Notes: a model not told the origin generated them from the letters alone. DNA of 64,000 nucleotides from Cyclobacterium sp. 1_MG-2023 (GCF_030546805.1 NZ_JAUOPC010000006.1:62001-126000); one strand, 5' to 3'. Shown: positions 35,281 through 44,629, counted from the stretch's first letter. Numbers and translations: made by a program.

Positions 35281-36309
35281 TCATTTTTTTATTTTTTTTC
35301 TTTGCACATAATGTGCCCAAGCTTCTTTTAATGAGGTAGTTGAATGCAAAAACGAACTATTTTCTTTACTGATTTTATAGATCAAGCTCCAATGCTTTAA
35401 TAGTGTTTTGATCCCTTCCCACAGTTTTGCATCAGGGTCATAAATATGCGCCGGCTCCGCATTCACCCCATTAATTTCCAAGACTTTAATTCCTCTACCT
35501 TGAACAAAATCTTCCACCGAATTGGCTTTTAAATCTACCCTTCCATAATAAAAGCTATCTAGCTGAAGACTCAACTTATCAAAAAACCGAACTAGAGTAG
35601 GGTTGCTTAATTTTGTTCCATCGATAAATTTGGTACCTCTATTGTGATTGCCAATGGGCTCAAGTATTCTTTCTTTCCCTAAAGGCAACACCTCCTCAGG
35701 ATTCAAACCATCGCCTTTGAACAGATTTTTGCTTACGAGTCTACCTCGAGGAGATTCATCAACCAGTTCTTTAAGGCTAGTTTTACCATCCCCCACTACG
35801 GTCAAAAATTCCTTCAATACTATGGAAGGTATATTCCCTGCCTTCTCAGTAGGTAATTTGTAATAAAAAACCCCTGCCTCAAAAGAGGTTTGGATAAATT
35901 CCTGCAATAGAATATCTGCCTTGCTATGATCCAGGTAGGCTTTCAACCCCACCCTGTTTCTAATGACCTTCACTGCCGTGCCCCTTTCTCCCCTGTCGGG
36001 TTTTGCGATCAAGGGAAATTCAATTCCTATATTGGATAGGGCTTTAAGGGCCATTTCCATTGAAGTTCCCGGTTTAAGAAAAACTGTTTTTGGTATTAGG
36101 TCAGACGGGAGTTTACGAAGCTGACGGTATTTGCTGCAGTTATAAAGCCCCCCCATTTCCATATGCGGATTAGTTAAGGTGAAGAAAAAGAAGGACCTGG
36201 CCCTTGCTGAAAGTAACAGGTAATAAAATACCACAGGTGAATAAACCAGCCAAGTTGGCCAATATTCCCAGTGGGTCAGTTTGGTGATGAAGTTACTTTT
36301 AAATTTCAT
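35281..36309 (-). CDS. Membrane-associated ATP-grasp ligase-like protein
   Basis: A 342-residue protein. The N-terminal 50 residues contain one membrane-like helix (WLVYSPVVFYYLLL) and aromatic stretches. The ATP-grasp fold follows: FPLIAKPDRGERGTAVKVI near residue 95, ILLQEFIQTSFEAGVFYY near 135, LTVVGDGKTSLKEL near 165 and metal-binding VLEINGVNAEPAHIYDP near 268. This resembles D-Ala-D-Ala ligase and cyanophycin-type ligases, but it is not Ddl by length or start. It is 5 bp downstream of the D15-type barrel gene. The substrate is unknown. Confidence 0.75.
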   Translation of the reverse strand: MKFKSNFITKLTHWEYWPTWLVYSPVVFYYLLLSARARSFFFFTLTNPHMEMGGLYNCSKYRQLRKLPSDLIPKTVFLKPGTSMEMALKALSNIGIEFPLIAKPDRGERGTAVKVIRNRVGLKAYLDHSKADILLQEFIQTSFEAGVFYYKLPTEKAGNIPSIVLKEFLTVVGDGKTSLKELVDESPRGRLVSKNLFKGDGLNPEEVLPLGKERILEPIGNHNRGTKFIDGTKLSNPTLVRFFDKLSLQLDSFYYGRVDLKANSVEDFVQGRGIKVLEINGVNAEPAHIYDPDAKLWEGIKTLLKHWSLIYKISKENSSFLHSTTSLKEAWAHYVQRKKIKK

Positions 36310-36314
36310 TTGTT

Positions 36315-37397
36315 TTAAAAAGCCTCTGCAAAATAAATGTAGAAACCACGTGAATCAGAAGTAAAGCTGTAATCCAATCTTACATTGGTTCTGTCCTTTT
36401 TACTTATGCGCACCCTTAGGCCTCCACCTGCAGCAAAATGTATGTTTTTATATAATTTCTCCTTTAAGGTGTTGTAAACCCTTCCTGCTGAGCCAAATAC
36501 AACAAAGCCAAACCTCCCAATCACATGATGCCTGTATTCAGACTGGACGATCGCAGAATGATTGTCTCTAAACCTTCCTTGATAGTATCCCCTATGAAGA
36601 AATGGTCCTCCCAAGGTTGGTAAAGTTCGAAATGGCACTTCACCAAAAGACAACTGGGTCAAAAATTGATTGGCCCAGGTAATATTGTCAGAAAGTGCCA
36701 AATAATGCCTTATGTCCAAACTTAGTAAACCAAAATTAATCGCAGAATGATTGCTTTTCCCTAAACCAATTAAAGGACTAAACTCAATAAAGCTTCCGGA
36801 AGAAGGGGATAAAATATGATCCCTTCTGTCCCACATCACAGCCGGTCCAAAGCCCATATAGCTGTATCCTTCTCTTCCATTCCCCACCAAAACATCCTCA
36901 AAAAGAGGCTCCATCTCCGGAAATTTCGGCTTCAGCCATTGACCTTGGAGCGCCAAACCAATATAAGTGTCTTTTTTTAGCCTTTTGTAACTTTTACTCT
37001 TAAATGTTAAGGCCTTAAATGTATAAAGTGCCCTTGAGGTCTCCTTGGTATTGTTTCCCAATCCATAATAATATTCAGGAAATTTGCGATAGTCAATGCT
37101 GCCATTCAAGAAATATTGATCCCCTGAGGTGTATACTTGCCAAGGAAGAATTAGTAAATACTGCTTGTTTTGGGTGTAGGTAACAAACATCCGCAAATTG
37201 GATTTTCTTTTGCTTTCTTTTGCATAAAAACTATAAAATGCAAAACCCTCTGCCGCAATCCTTGTTTCAGGGGTAAAATAGGCCAAAGGCAAAGCCTTAA
37301 ATATTGTACTGTCTTGCTTTGACTGTCTGGATTCAGCTTCGGGAACCAAAGCAGAAAACAGCATGATGGCAGTATAGCACTTCAACATTATAGACAT
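36315..37397 (-). CDS. D15/Omp85-type outer-membrane beta-barrel protein
   Basis: A 360-residue protein with a signal peptide ending near PEAES. The body is rich in alternating strands, and the Omp85 barrel signature appears as LHRGYYQGRFRDNH near residue 265. The chain ends in aromatic Phe (YIYFAEAF), as outer-membrane proteins do. No POTRA domains are present, so it is a barrel-only member of the bacterial surface antigen family. The position between YceI and the ATP-grasp gene suggests an envelope role. Confidence 0.85.
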   Translation of the reverse strand: MSIMLKCYTAIMLFSALVPEAESRQSKQDSTIFKALPLAYFTPETRIAAEGFAFYSFYAKESKRKSNLRMFVTYTQNKQYLLILPWQVYTSGDQYFLNGSIDYRKFPEYYYGLGNNTKETSRALYTFKALTFKSKSYKRLKKDTYIGLALQGQWLKPKFPEMEPLFEDVLVGNGREGYSYMGFGPAVMWDRRDHILSPSSGSFIEFSPLIGLGKSNHSAINFGLLSLDIRHYLALSDNITWANQFLTQLSFGEVPFRTLPTLGGPFLHRGYYQGRFRDNHSAIVQSEYRHHVIGRFGFVVFGSAGRVYNTLKEKLYKNIHFAAGGGLRVRISKKDRTNVRLDYSFTSDSRGFYIYFAEAF

Positions 37398-37508
37398 TTT
37401 ATAAAGCTATTAGCAAGTCAAGACAAGCTAGAGGTGATGCTTACAAACAATTAGCAAGGAAGAGGGGTGAAAGCAATAGTAATCTGAAGCAAGCAATTAA
37501 GTTGAACA

Positions 37509-38048
37509 TTAATTCACAATAAGAAGGTCTAAGTAGACATCGTCGGACATTACCCAGCTGCTCCCGCCAACTTTATAATCTCTTCGGTCGAGTTCGCCCT
37601 CAATTCTAAATTCCCTTACTGATCCTTTGTTTATAATGGACACAGGTAGGGTTATTGGGAGTGTTTTCCCTTTTATTGTTAAGTCACCTAAAACCTTGAG
37701 CCTATCTTCTCCCACTGCTGATACCTTTGTAGACTGAAAGCTAATGGTAGGGTATTGGGCAACATCAAAGTACTCTGACTTTTTAAGGTGATTGTCTCGC
37801 TTGGTGATGCCTGTATCTATAGAATTGCTTTGAATTTCTGCGGAAAAGCTACTTTTCCCAGGTTGAGATTCATTGTATTGCACCTTGGTTTTAAACGATT
37901 TAAAAGTGCCTTCCACATTTAATCCCAGGTTTCGAATATTGAATTTAATGTAAGATTCTTCAAGACTGTTGACAGATTCCGTTTCAGGAGCATTTACATT
38001 AGGTGCCAAAAACCAATAAAACAGGAGGATGAAAATCGAAGATTTCAT
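37509..38048 (-). CDS. YceI-family lipid-binding periplasmic protein
   Basis: A 179-residue secreted protein with signal peptide ending near APNVNA. The lipocalin-like YceI fold shows SYIKFNIRNLGLNVEGTFKSF near residue 30, IDTGITKRDNHLKKSEYFDV near 75 and TISFQSTKVSAVGEDRLKV, then GDLTIKGKTLPI near 120. YceI proteins bind polyisoprenoids or related lipids. It is 23 bp from the putative barrel gene upstream and 111 bp from the D15-type gene downstream. Confidence 0.92.
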   Translation of the reverse strand: MKSSIFILLFYWFLAPNVNAPETESVNSLEESYIKFNIRNLGLNVEGTFKSFKTKVQYNESQPGKSSFSAEIQSNSIDTGITKRDNHLKKSEYFDVAQYPTISFQSTKVSAVGEDRLKVLGDLTIKGKTLPITLPVSIINKGSVREFRIEGELDRRDYKVGGSSWVMSDDVYLDLLIVN

Positions 38049-38071
38049 GATATATAAGGGTTAATTGTTAA

Positions 38072-38785
38072 TCACTTGAAGGGATTGTAAGAAACAGCGA
38101 CGAAAAATAACATGGCTTTATTTCTGAATCTGTCATTTTCATAGCTTAAGTTTTGTTCCGTTGTGTATTCCGAAAACGTCATGTCAAATCCAGCCCTTAG
38201 CCATGTTTTTTGGGAGACCGCATAAGCCGCATAAAACTCTGATTTGAGTTGGCCAAGGTCATTGTCACCTCCCAACAGGGCATTAAATGAGGTTGGGCTA
38301 GCTGATACGCTCTGAGGAAACTGACCTGTGTTTTCTGAGCTGATAAAATTGGCACTTTGCTCCCCGCCAAAACCTAGCCCCAAGGCATCGATATTAAATC
38401 CAGCCTTGAATTTTGGATGAAACTGGTATTGGATATTAATCATGGCATTCAAGGCCATGGTATTGGCTTTATTCATAAATAGAGAATCAATAGTCGCGTC
38501 ATCACCTGTCAAATCTGCTGGAGCAGTAATGTAGTTGAGCTCTTTCCCGTTAAGTCCTGAAAAGCGAACACCATAACCTAACCTTAGCTTTTTAGAAGAA
38601 AACAATCCATAGTTTTTATTCCATGAGAGAGCGTAGCTTGTTTGACTTTTTTCTCCAAAGCCTAGAGCCAAATCAAAATATTGATCTGTTTTAGGAATCG
38701 TTTTTTGCTGTGCATGCACACAAGTGATTGCTAAAAAAAAGGTGGCAATAAATAGATAAAATTTAAGTAAATGTACATTTCCCAT
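38072..38785 (-). CDS. Putative outer-membrane beta-barrel protein, family uncertain
   Basis: A 237-residue protein with a signal peptide ending at VHAQ. Repeated amphipathic strands (KLRLGYGVRFSGLNG, ALNAMINIQYQFHPKFKAGFNIDA, WLRAGFDMTFSEYT) and a C-terminal AMLFFVAVSYNPFK suggest a small barrel. The family could not be named with certainty. It heads the minus-strand envelope group that continues with YceI. Confidence 0.65.
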   Translation of the reverse strand: MGNVHLLKFYLFIATFFLAITCVHAQQKTIPKTDQYFDLALGFGEKSQTSYALSWNKNYGLFSSKKLRLGYGVRFSGLNGKELNYITAPADLTGDDATIDSLFMNKANTMALNAMINIQYQFHPKFKAGFNIDALGLGFGGEQSANFISSENTGQFPQSVSASPTSFNALLGGDNDLGQLKSEFYAAYAVSQKTWLRAGFDMTFSEYTTEQNLSYENDRFRNKAMLFFVAVSYNPFK

Positions 38786-38991
38786 AATTATCGAAGTTAT
38801 TTAGCTTTATAGATAGTATGCTTGATATTTGAAAAGGGAGGTGGGCAATATTAGGCAAATTAGCCATAGCCCAACCAAAGGTTTATCGCACCACTGCGGA
38901 AAAAGGGTCTGGAAATCTTTCCGTAAAATTCTGAGTTTACTGGTCTGACTAGCCCTTTTTCCTTCCATTAAATAGGGTGCGTTTTGATAAA

Positions 38992-39732
38992 CTACCTGTA
39001 TTCAGGATTAGGATGGTCTTTGGTTTCCCGGTTATCCCACTTGTCTCTTTGGTTGCCATAGGAAGGAATACCGTTTTTAAGCATATTGGCCATATGCATG
39101 AGGTTCCAAGTCATGAATGTGGTATTTCTATTGGTGAAATCATTTTCAATACCGCCAGAGTTTTTGTCCAAATAAGATGGGCCTGGCCCTGCTTCACCTA
39201 TCCATCCAGCATCTGCCTGGGGAGGGATTACATAGCCAAGGTGCTGCAGACTATACAAAAGGTTCATGGCGCAATGTTTGATTCCATCTTCATTTCCGGT
39301 AATCAGACAACCTCCGGTTTTTCCATAATAGGCGTATTGCCCCTGAGTGTTCATTTCTCCTGAAAATCCATATAACCTTTCTATGACAAGGGTGGCTATG
39401 GAAGATTTTTCTCCCAGCCAAATAGGGCTTCCTATTACCAAAATATCTGCTGCCATTACTTTTTCCTGAATGGCAGGCCAATCATCCCTATCCCAGCCAT
39501 GCTCGGTCATGTCCGGATATACACCGAAAGCAATTTGATGATCTACAGGGCGAATTATTTCAGTGGATATCCCATTTGCCTTCATAATGGCCTCACTCAT
39601 TTTTATCAAACCCTCAGTGTGGGAGAGTTCGGGGGATTTTTTAAGGGTACAATTTAGAAAGACCGCCTTTAAGGCTGAAAAATCGTAAGGATTGTCTTTA
39701 TTCAAGCTTTTTTGAAAAGTACTGAGTTCCAT
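38992..39732 (-). CDS. Flavodoxin-family NAD(P)H-dependent oxidoreductase
   Basis: A 246-residue flavoprotein. The FMN phosphate-binding start is AVFLNCTLKKSPELSHTEGL near residue 27; the flavin-binding loops are ILVIGSPIWLGEKSSIATL near 95 and YGKTGGCLITGNEDG near 135. It is a multimeric-flavodoxin WrbA-like or NADPH-dependent FMN reductase-type protein without a quinone-specific signature that I can assign. It lies downstream of the sigma/anti-sigma pair, separated by 144 bp. Confidence 0.85.
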   Translation of the reverse strand: MELSTFQKSLNKDNPYDFSALKAVFLNCTLKKSPELSHTEGLIKMSEAIMKANGISTEIIRPVDHQIAFGVYPDMTEHGWDRDDWPAIQEKVMAADILVIGSPIWLGEKSSIATLVIERLYGFSGEMNTQGQYAYYGKTGGCLITGNEDGIKHCAMNLLYSLQHLGYVIPPQADAGWIGEAGPGPSYLDKNSGGIENDFTNRNTTFMTWNLMHMANMLKNGIPSYGNQRDKWDNRETKDHPNPEYR

Positions 39733-39876
39733 AACTAGGTCTATTTGGTTAATAATTTGATTTAAATATAAAATTCAGAGAAAAGAAAAAGTAAGCATTT
39801 CCCTTCTCATCAATTGAATTTCAGTGATATAACCAAATAGACGTGAATAAGTTAATGGCCTGACAGAAAAATAAAA

Positions 39877-40146
39877 TTATTTACGATTTATTTTTTCCAG
39901 AATATCTGATTTGATTTTTGAAGGTAGCGTTTTGGAGAGCGCACCTTCCTTGACCCATTTCTCCAAGGCCTTATTCATGGTTTCACTTTGACTCTCATAC
40001 GCACTGCAAACCTTACAAAGTTTTAAATGCACCCCAAGTCTTAGCCTTTGCGTAAAAGTCAGCGGACTGACCATTTTTTTTTCTATTAAGAAAGTAGCTT
40101 CCTTACATGAAAGAAGCAATTGACTCATTATTTTCTCCAAAAACAT
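39877..40146 (-). CDS. Small zinc-finger anti-sigma-like protein
   Basis: An 89-residue protein with no membrane helix. LLSCKEATFLIEKKMVSPLT near residue 10, then LRLGVHLKLCKVCSAYESQS is the zf-HC2 type HxxxCxxC zinc motif of anti-sigma factors. The gene starts 5 bp after the ECF sigma stop codon, so it is almost certainly co-transcribed. An ATG six codons later (40128, MSQLL) is an alternative start. It probably binds and restrains the sigma factor in the cytoplasm, perhaps sensing redox through zinc ligands. Confidence 0.78.
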   Translation of the reverse strand: MFLEKIMSQLLLSCKEATFLIEKKMVSPLTFTQRLRLGVHLKLCKVCSAYESQSETMNKALEKWVKEGALSKTLPSKIKSDILEKINRK

Positions 40147-40151
40147 CCCTA

Positions 40152-40739
40152 TTAATTATTTTTTACAAACCAGTTGACTTCCAAACATTTTTTTAGAAGT
40201 AACTTGCCTCTATGTAATACTTGCCAATAATTAGACATCGTAATTTCTAGCTCCTGACAGATCTCCACGGATTCTTTTTGTAGAAGATATTTTGAAAGAA
40301 TTGCTAGGCGCCATTTGTTAGGGAGATCTTCAATACATATTTCCATAACTTTATTGAAAGCCGGATCATCTAGCAAATGACTTTCCTTTGTCCAGGCTTC
40401 TTCAAGTCCATTGGCCTTCCAGTTGTCCGCACCATTAAAAAATGAATCGGTAAACTGAGAGGCAGTATCATCCTGATCATTTTGTTTCTTAGATGACTTC
40501 CGGTAATGATCAATAATCTTATTGTTTAAAATTTTTAACAACCATGTTTTAGGACTACTTCTACCTTCAAATTTCTCATAATTTTTAACGGCCGCCATAA
40601 ATACCTCCTGAACCAAGTCTTCAGCGGTTTCATTACTATTGGTTTTATGATATGCCCAGCTATAGAGGTAATCGCTGAATGAATGAACCCACTCACTGAT
40701 GACTTTTTGCTTGGACTGATAATTTGTTTTTTCTTCCAT
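40152..40739 (-). CDS. ECF-type RNA polymerase sigma factor
   Basis: A 195-residue sigma-70 family protein. Region 2 includes DYLYSWAYHKTNSNETAEDLVQEVF near residues 22-46 and FEGRSSPKTWLLKILNNKIIDHYRK near 60-84. Region 4 is WRLAILSKYLLQKESVEICQELEITMSNYWQVLHRGK near 142-180 (helix-turn-helix). It is paired with the small zinc protein downstream. Targets may include its own operon. Confidence 0.92.
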   Translation of the reverse strand: MEEKTNYQSKQKVISEWVHSFSDYLYSWAYHKTNSNETAEDLVQEVFMAAVKNYEKFEGRSSPKTWLLKILNNKIIDHYRKSSKKQNDQDDTASQFTDSFFNGADNWKANGLEEAWTKESHLLDDPAFNKVMEICIEDLPNKWRLAILSKYLLQKESVEICQELEITMSNYWQVLHRGKLLLKKCLEVNWFVKNN

Positions 40740-40963
40740 GGTGACAACTATGTTCCGATAGAAAGGTAAATGGTTTTGGGGACATCGTATGGGGAAGCAA
40801 TAAAGCTTCTACTCCGGAAAGCCTCTTTGGAACCATCCCTTTTTTTCATCCCAATTGATAATTCAGGTGAGTGTTAGGTAATAAAAGGGCAATCATTTGA
40901 TTTGGGAATAATTCGAACCAATGTGGGTACTGTTAAAAAGCCCAGGTATTATTTCCATTAGTT

Positions 40964-40998
40964 AGCTACCCATTTGCTTCTAAAGCAAATGGGTAGCT
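40964..40998. terminator. Hairpin downstream of META-domain gene
   Basis: AGCTACCCATTTGC and GCAAATGGGTAGCT form a perfect 14-bp stem with a 7-nt loop, 25 bp beyond the minus-strand stop at 41024. It has no U tract, so termination is likely but not certain. Confidence 0.55.
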
Positions 40999-41023
40999 TA
41001 TAAGTGCAAAAAGATAGTTGGAT

Positions 41024-41443
41024 TTAATTTTCTGGAACAAATCGCAGAAGTTCCTTGGCTCCATCCATCAATGTCAAATTATCTTTGCTTACTTTAAAAT
41101 CACTTACCATGGAAAGTGCATTCAAAAATTCATTTTCTCCTGAACCCTGACATGCTTTTTTGGTCATGGCACCGGGGTCTAGTGAAAGGCTTTTTCCATC
41201 CAAATTAAAATTTCCGGAAAAATTATTACAACCGGTGAAACCACTCAACTTCCCACCGTCCATAAAACTTAGCATTGGTAAAGCATCAGCAAATTTTCCA
41301 ACATCTAGGGCTTTGCCCATCATTCCGGCAAGCTTCCATTTGTTTCCTGTAAGTAAACTTAGTGGGTTCATGGAGCTGAGTGAGCTACATGAGGTAAAAG
41401 ATAGGAGTAAGATTAGAACAATTAAGTGTCTGGACTTTTTCAT
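41024..41443 (-). CDS. META-domain (HslJ-like) lipoprotein
   Basis: A 139-residue lipoprotein with lipobox SFTSC (Cys near residue 19). The META domain shows GNKWKLAGMMGKALD near residue 33, FMDGGKLSGFTGCNNFSGNF near 62 and the Cys in KACQGSGENEFLNALSMV near 95. HslJ-type proteins are envelope or stress proteins in other bacteria. It is encoded alone after a long gap. Confidence 0.88.
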   Translation of the reverse strand: MKKSRHLIVLILLLSFTSCSSLSSMNPLSLLTGNKWKLAGMMGKALDVGKFADALPMLSFMDGGKLSGFTGCNNFSGNFNLDGKSLSLDPGAMTKKACQGSGENEFLNALSMVSDFKVSKDNLTLMDGAKELLRFVPEN

Positions 41444-41917
41444 AACGGTTTTTGTTTAAGTTACCCCAACAATAGACAAGCCATTAACAGTTTAAATTCC
41501 AACCACTTAACGGTCTTTAAAAAAACGCTAGCCAATTATTATCAGGTTATTTTGTCAATTGAGATTCTGGTATATTTTATTATTGAATAATTAATAGATG
41601 TAACTCAGGATTGTGAGGTTAAGTTTAAAATCAACAGAAATAGTTGTAAGCAACGCTTTTAATTTGGCTTTTTCCCAGCAATTTCAGCAAAACCCAAGCA
41701 ATCTTAGGGCCAAGAATTTAATTAGAAATAAGGACATCCTTTTCCAAGCTGATATAATTCCTTTAGTAATTTAAAATAATTGTTGTAAATATTGTGGCAG
41801 AAAATAAAAAAATGAGCCTGTGGCTAAAAAGATTTTTCTTAAATCTAAGGCAGCTGTAAGTAATATTCATTTGCACTTTATTAATTTTAAAGGTAGAAAA
41901 TCCAAAAAATCATTTCA
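41444..41917. other. 474-bp intergenic region
   Basis: It separates the divergent META and SDR genes. No frame of note, RNA gene or repeat could be supported. Promoters of both flanking genes should be inside it, but none matches the consensus well. Confidence 0.4.
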
Positions 41918-42676
41918 ATGACTAAATCAAGATATAAAGACAGGGTTGCAGTAATTACCGGAGCTGCAGATGGCATAGGGAAAGCAATTGCCGAGAGATT
42001 GGTAGCTGAAGGTGCAAGTATTGCGCTTTGGGACTTCAATCAAGACAAATTACTTGCTTTAGAAAAGGAATGGCAAGATTCTGGCCTGCCCGTAAAAGCT
42101 TTTGTTGTTGATATTTCAAAGGAATCAGCTGTACAAGATGCTTATCAAGCAACCATCAGTCACTTTGGAAAACTTGACATACTGGTAAATTCCGCAGGCA
42201 TAGTAGGTCCTACCCAGATAAAAATAACCGATTATGCTACTGAGGAATTTGACAAAATATATAATGTCAATTTGAGGGGCTCTTTTTTAACTGCCAAATA
42301 TGCCCTAAAACATATGGAGAAGGCACAATATGGTAGAATCCTCCTTATCGCTTCTATAGCCGGTAAAGAAGGAAACCCAAATATGGTGGGATATTCTGCC
42401 ACCAAAGCCGGAGTAATAGGCTTGGTAAAGGCTTTAGGAAAAGAATATGCCACCTCCGGAATCACAGTCAATGGTTTGGCCCCTGCGGTTATTCTAACGG
42501 CCATGAACAAAGATACCGATCCAGCACAATTGGAATATATGGCTTCAAAAATCCCCATGCAGCGCCTTGGTACTGTAGATGAAGCAGCTGCTATCGCTAG
42601 TTGGATACTTTCAGACGAAGCCAGTTTTAATACCGGTTTTGTGTTTGATTTATCCGGAGGAAGAGCTACCTACTAG
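41918..42676 (+). CDS. Short-chain dehydrogenase/reductase (FabG-like)
   Basis: A 252-residue classical SDR. The cofactor motif is ITGAADGIGKAIAERL near residue 14, NSAGIVG lies near 91 and the catalytic residues are Ser in ILLIASIAGKEG near 143 and Tyr/Lys in VGYSATKAG near 158. Asp in LWDFNQDK suggests NAD(H) preference. Sugar or 3-oxoacyl substrates are both possible. Its stop codon overlaps that of the convergent hydrolase gene by 4 bp. Confidence 0.9.
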   Translation: MTKSRYKDRVAVITGAADGIGKAIAERLVAEGASIALWDFNQDKLLALEKEWQDSGLPVKAFVVDISKESAVQDAYQATISHFGKLDILVNSAGIVGPTQIKITDYATEEFDKIYNVNLRGSFLTAKYALKHMEKAQYGRILLIASIAGKEGNPNMVGYSATKAGVIGLVKALGKEYATSGITVNGLAPAVILTAMNKDTDPAQLEYMASKIPMQRLGTVDEAAAIASWILSDEASFNTGFVFDLSGGRATY

Positions 42677-43443
42677 CTTTTCAAGCTTTCCATAAAATCG
42701 CAAATGGCAGCTTGCGTTTTTTCCTTTTGTTCAAACATTCCCATATGTCCGCAATCCGAAAGTTGACAGAACTGATCGACAAGCTTCTTGTGGTTCAGGC
42801 TGTCTGCTAGGGTTACGGCAGTGTCCTCAACCCCACAGATCATCAGTTTTGGATTTGGAAAGGCTGCAAGTGTTTCCCTATTGTCATCTCTGTCCCGCAT
42901 GGCCTTCAGGTAATTTATGATACTGTCCCGGGGAAGTTGACTGGCATGTGCTATAAGTTGGTCAATGGCTCCCTTGCAGCGATCCCTGTTTTCTCTTTTG
43001 AACAGCAGTGGCAATGAGGAACTGATAAATTTATTTACCCCGTGCTTGTTCACAAATTCCACTGTCTTTTCCCTACTATCCTTTTTTTCTTCACTATCGG
43101 GATAGGCCGTGGAATGAAACAATCCCAACCCACTTAAAGTGAGGTTTGGCAGTTGTGCCATTTCCAAGGCCAAATAACCGCCAAGGGAGTGGCCTATAAG
43201 GCTTGCATGGCCTATATTATTGGTTAGCATCCACTGGGCCAGTTCTTTTCCTATATCTGAAATCGTAAAATCACCATTATAGGCATCGCTGCTACCAAAT
43301 CCCGGCAAATCAGGGCACCAGACTTCACAACTCGTCAATAGCGGCTCCACAAAATCTGTCCACATTTCTTTCGTTTCGCAAAAACCGGGAAGCAAAACGA
43401 GGGGTTGGCCCTTTCCTTTTTTCCAATAGGATATCTCAGGCAT
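42673..43443 (-). CDS. Cytoplasmic alpha/beta hydrolase
   Basis: A 256-residue hydrolase: LVLLPGFCETKEMW near residue 15, nucleophile in LIGHSLGGYLALEMA near 85, Asp in MICGVEDTAVTLAD near 202 and His in LSDCGHMGMFEQKE near 234. The fold and motifs are those of the MhpC/BioH-type group; the substrate is unknown. It overlaps the GH5 gene by 8 bp and is translated downstream of it, so the two are one operon. Confidence 0.9.
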   Translation of the reverse strand: MPEISYWKKGKGQPLVLLPGFCETKEMWTDFVEPLLTSCEVWCPDLPGFGSSDAYNGDFTISDIGKELAQWMLTNNIGHASLIGHSLGGYLALEMAQLPNLTLSGLGLFHSTAYPDSEEKKDSREKTVEFVNKHGVNKFISSSLPLLFKRENRDRCKGAIDQLIAHASQLPRDSIINYLKAMRDRDDNRETLAAFPNPKLMICGVEDTAVTLADSLNHKKLVDQFCQLSDCGHMGMFEQKEKTQAAICDFMESLKS

Positions 43444-44590
43444 ATTTCATCAATAAATTTAACAATTCCCTATCTAATTTCTCTCCGTACCAATCTTCAT
43501 ATGCAATATCTGTCCTTCCGGAGTTAAGCAGGCCGAAAGAGCCGGAAAACTCCCATAAACCAAAACCTATTCCATTGTCATCTAAAATGTCTAAAATATC
43601 CCCAAACCAGGATAAAAAGACTTTATGGGGAGTTTTGTTGTAACAACCCAACTCTCCGCAGTGAACACCTACACCTTGCTCCAGCAAAGCAATCCAAGGT
43701 GCGTAATGTTTTTCCAAGTCTGCTTTGCCATAATGCCGCTCATTGTGCATTCCCGGCCAATTCGGCTTCGACAGGCTTTCAGGATCTTTAAAAACCCAAG
43801 GTGCTTTGTGATGGGAAATATGCATGGGAAAGTAACCCCGGCAACTTTGGTGCAAATCCAAATCAGCAAATTCAGGAATAGCCATGCCTCCTCCTCCATT
43901 TCCATCTGCAATGACCAATCGGTTTTTATTGACACCTTTAATTGTTTTCAGCGCAGCCTCTGCCACTTTCCTATATTCATTTACCGGCACAGGGCCTCCC
44001 GGGGAATGCTGGTCATTCGGGTTAAGCCTTTTGTACGGTTCATTGACCAAATCAAAACTTAACTTCTTAGAAGATATATTTTTGTAGCGTTTGGCCCACA
44101 TTTCCCAGTGGGCACAAAAGGCTTCCAAAGCTTCCTCATCCTCCCAAAGGTTGTACGGCTCTCTGAAACCTGCATTGATACAAAACCCAGGCGCTCTGTG
44201 CAGATTTAAACTAACATGCAATCCTTGTTGCTGGCAATTGTGAACAATTTCATCAATCTCATCCAGTATTTTGTTATTGAATTGTAGTACCTCATCCGGA
44301 CGTATGGGCTTGCTTCGATCAAAGGACAAATAACTTGGATAGGAAATAGGGATTCTGGCAAAATCAAAACCCCAATCGGCCATGTATTTATAATAAGCAG
44401 GTTTTGTCTTCCGTCCTTTTTCGGGAATGGGGTTAAAAAAATCCAACAAATTAAAGCCTCGCCATTGTGGAAGCTTATTCTTTTTCTTTTCTAAGGGTTT
44501 AGTAAATGACGGCCGGCTAAGAGTCAGCGCAACAGATGCCGCCGTAGCTTTCTTCAAAAATTCCCTTCTTGGGTTTATTATATCGGACAT
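43436..44590 (-). CDS. Exported glycoside hydrolase family 5 protein
   Basis: A 384-residue protein with a Tat-like signal (PRREFLKKATAASVALTL). The GH5 catalytic barrel follows: FARIPISYPSYLS near residue 80, HVSLNLHRAPGFC near 130, acid/base Glu in LSFDLVNEPYKR near 190 and nucleophile Glu in GVHCGELGCYN near 305. GLWEFSGSFGLL near 350 forms the usual end of the barrel. Cellulase-like endoglycanase activity fits the fold; the true glycan is unknown. Downstream is the hydrolase at 42673. Confidence 0.9.
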   Translation of the reverse strand: MSDIINPRREFLKKATAASVALTLSRPSFTKPLEKKKNKLPQWRGFNLLDFFNPIPEKGRKTKPAYYKYMADWGFDFARIPISYPSYLSFDRSKPIRPDEVLQFNNKILDEIDEIVHNCQQQGLHVSLNLHRAPGFCINAGFREPYNLWEDEEALEAFCAHWEMWAKRYKNISSKKLSFDLVNEPYKRLNPNDQHSPGGPVPVNEYRKVAEAALKTIKGVNKNRLVIADGNGGGGMAIPEFADLDLHQSCRGYFPMHISHHKAPWVFKDPESLSKPNWPGMHNERHYGKADLEKHYAPWIALLEQGVGVHCGELGCYNKTPHKVFLSWFGDILDILDDNGIGFGLWEFSGSFGLLNSGRTDIAYEDWYGEKLDRELLNLLMKYA

Positions 44591-44629
44591 GGAAGTAGCG
44601 GATTAAATTACTTATACATCGGTCCAATT

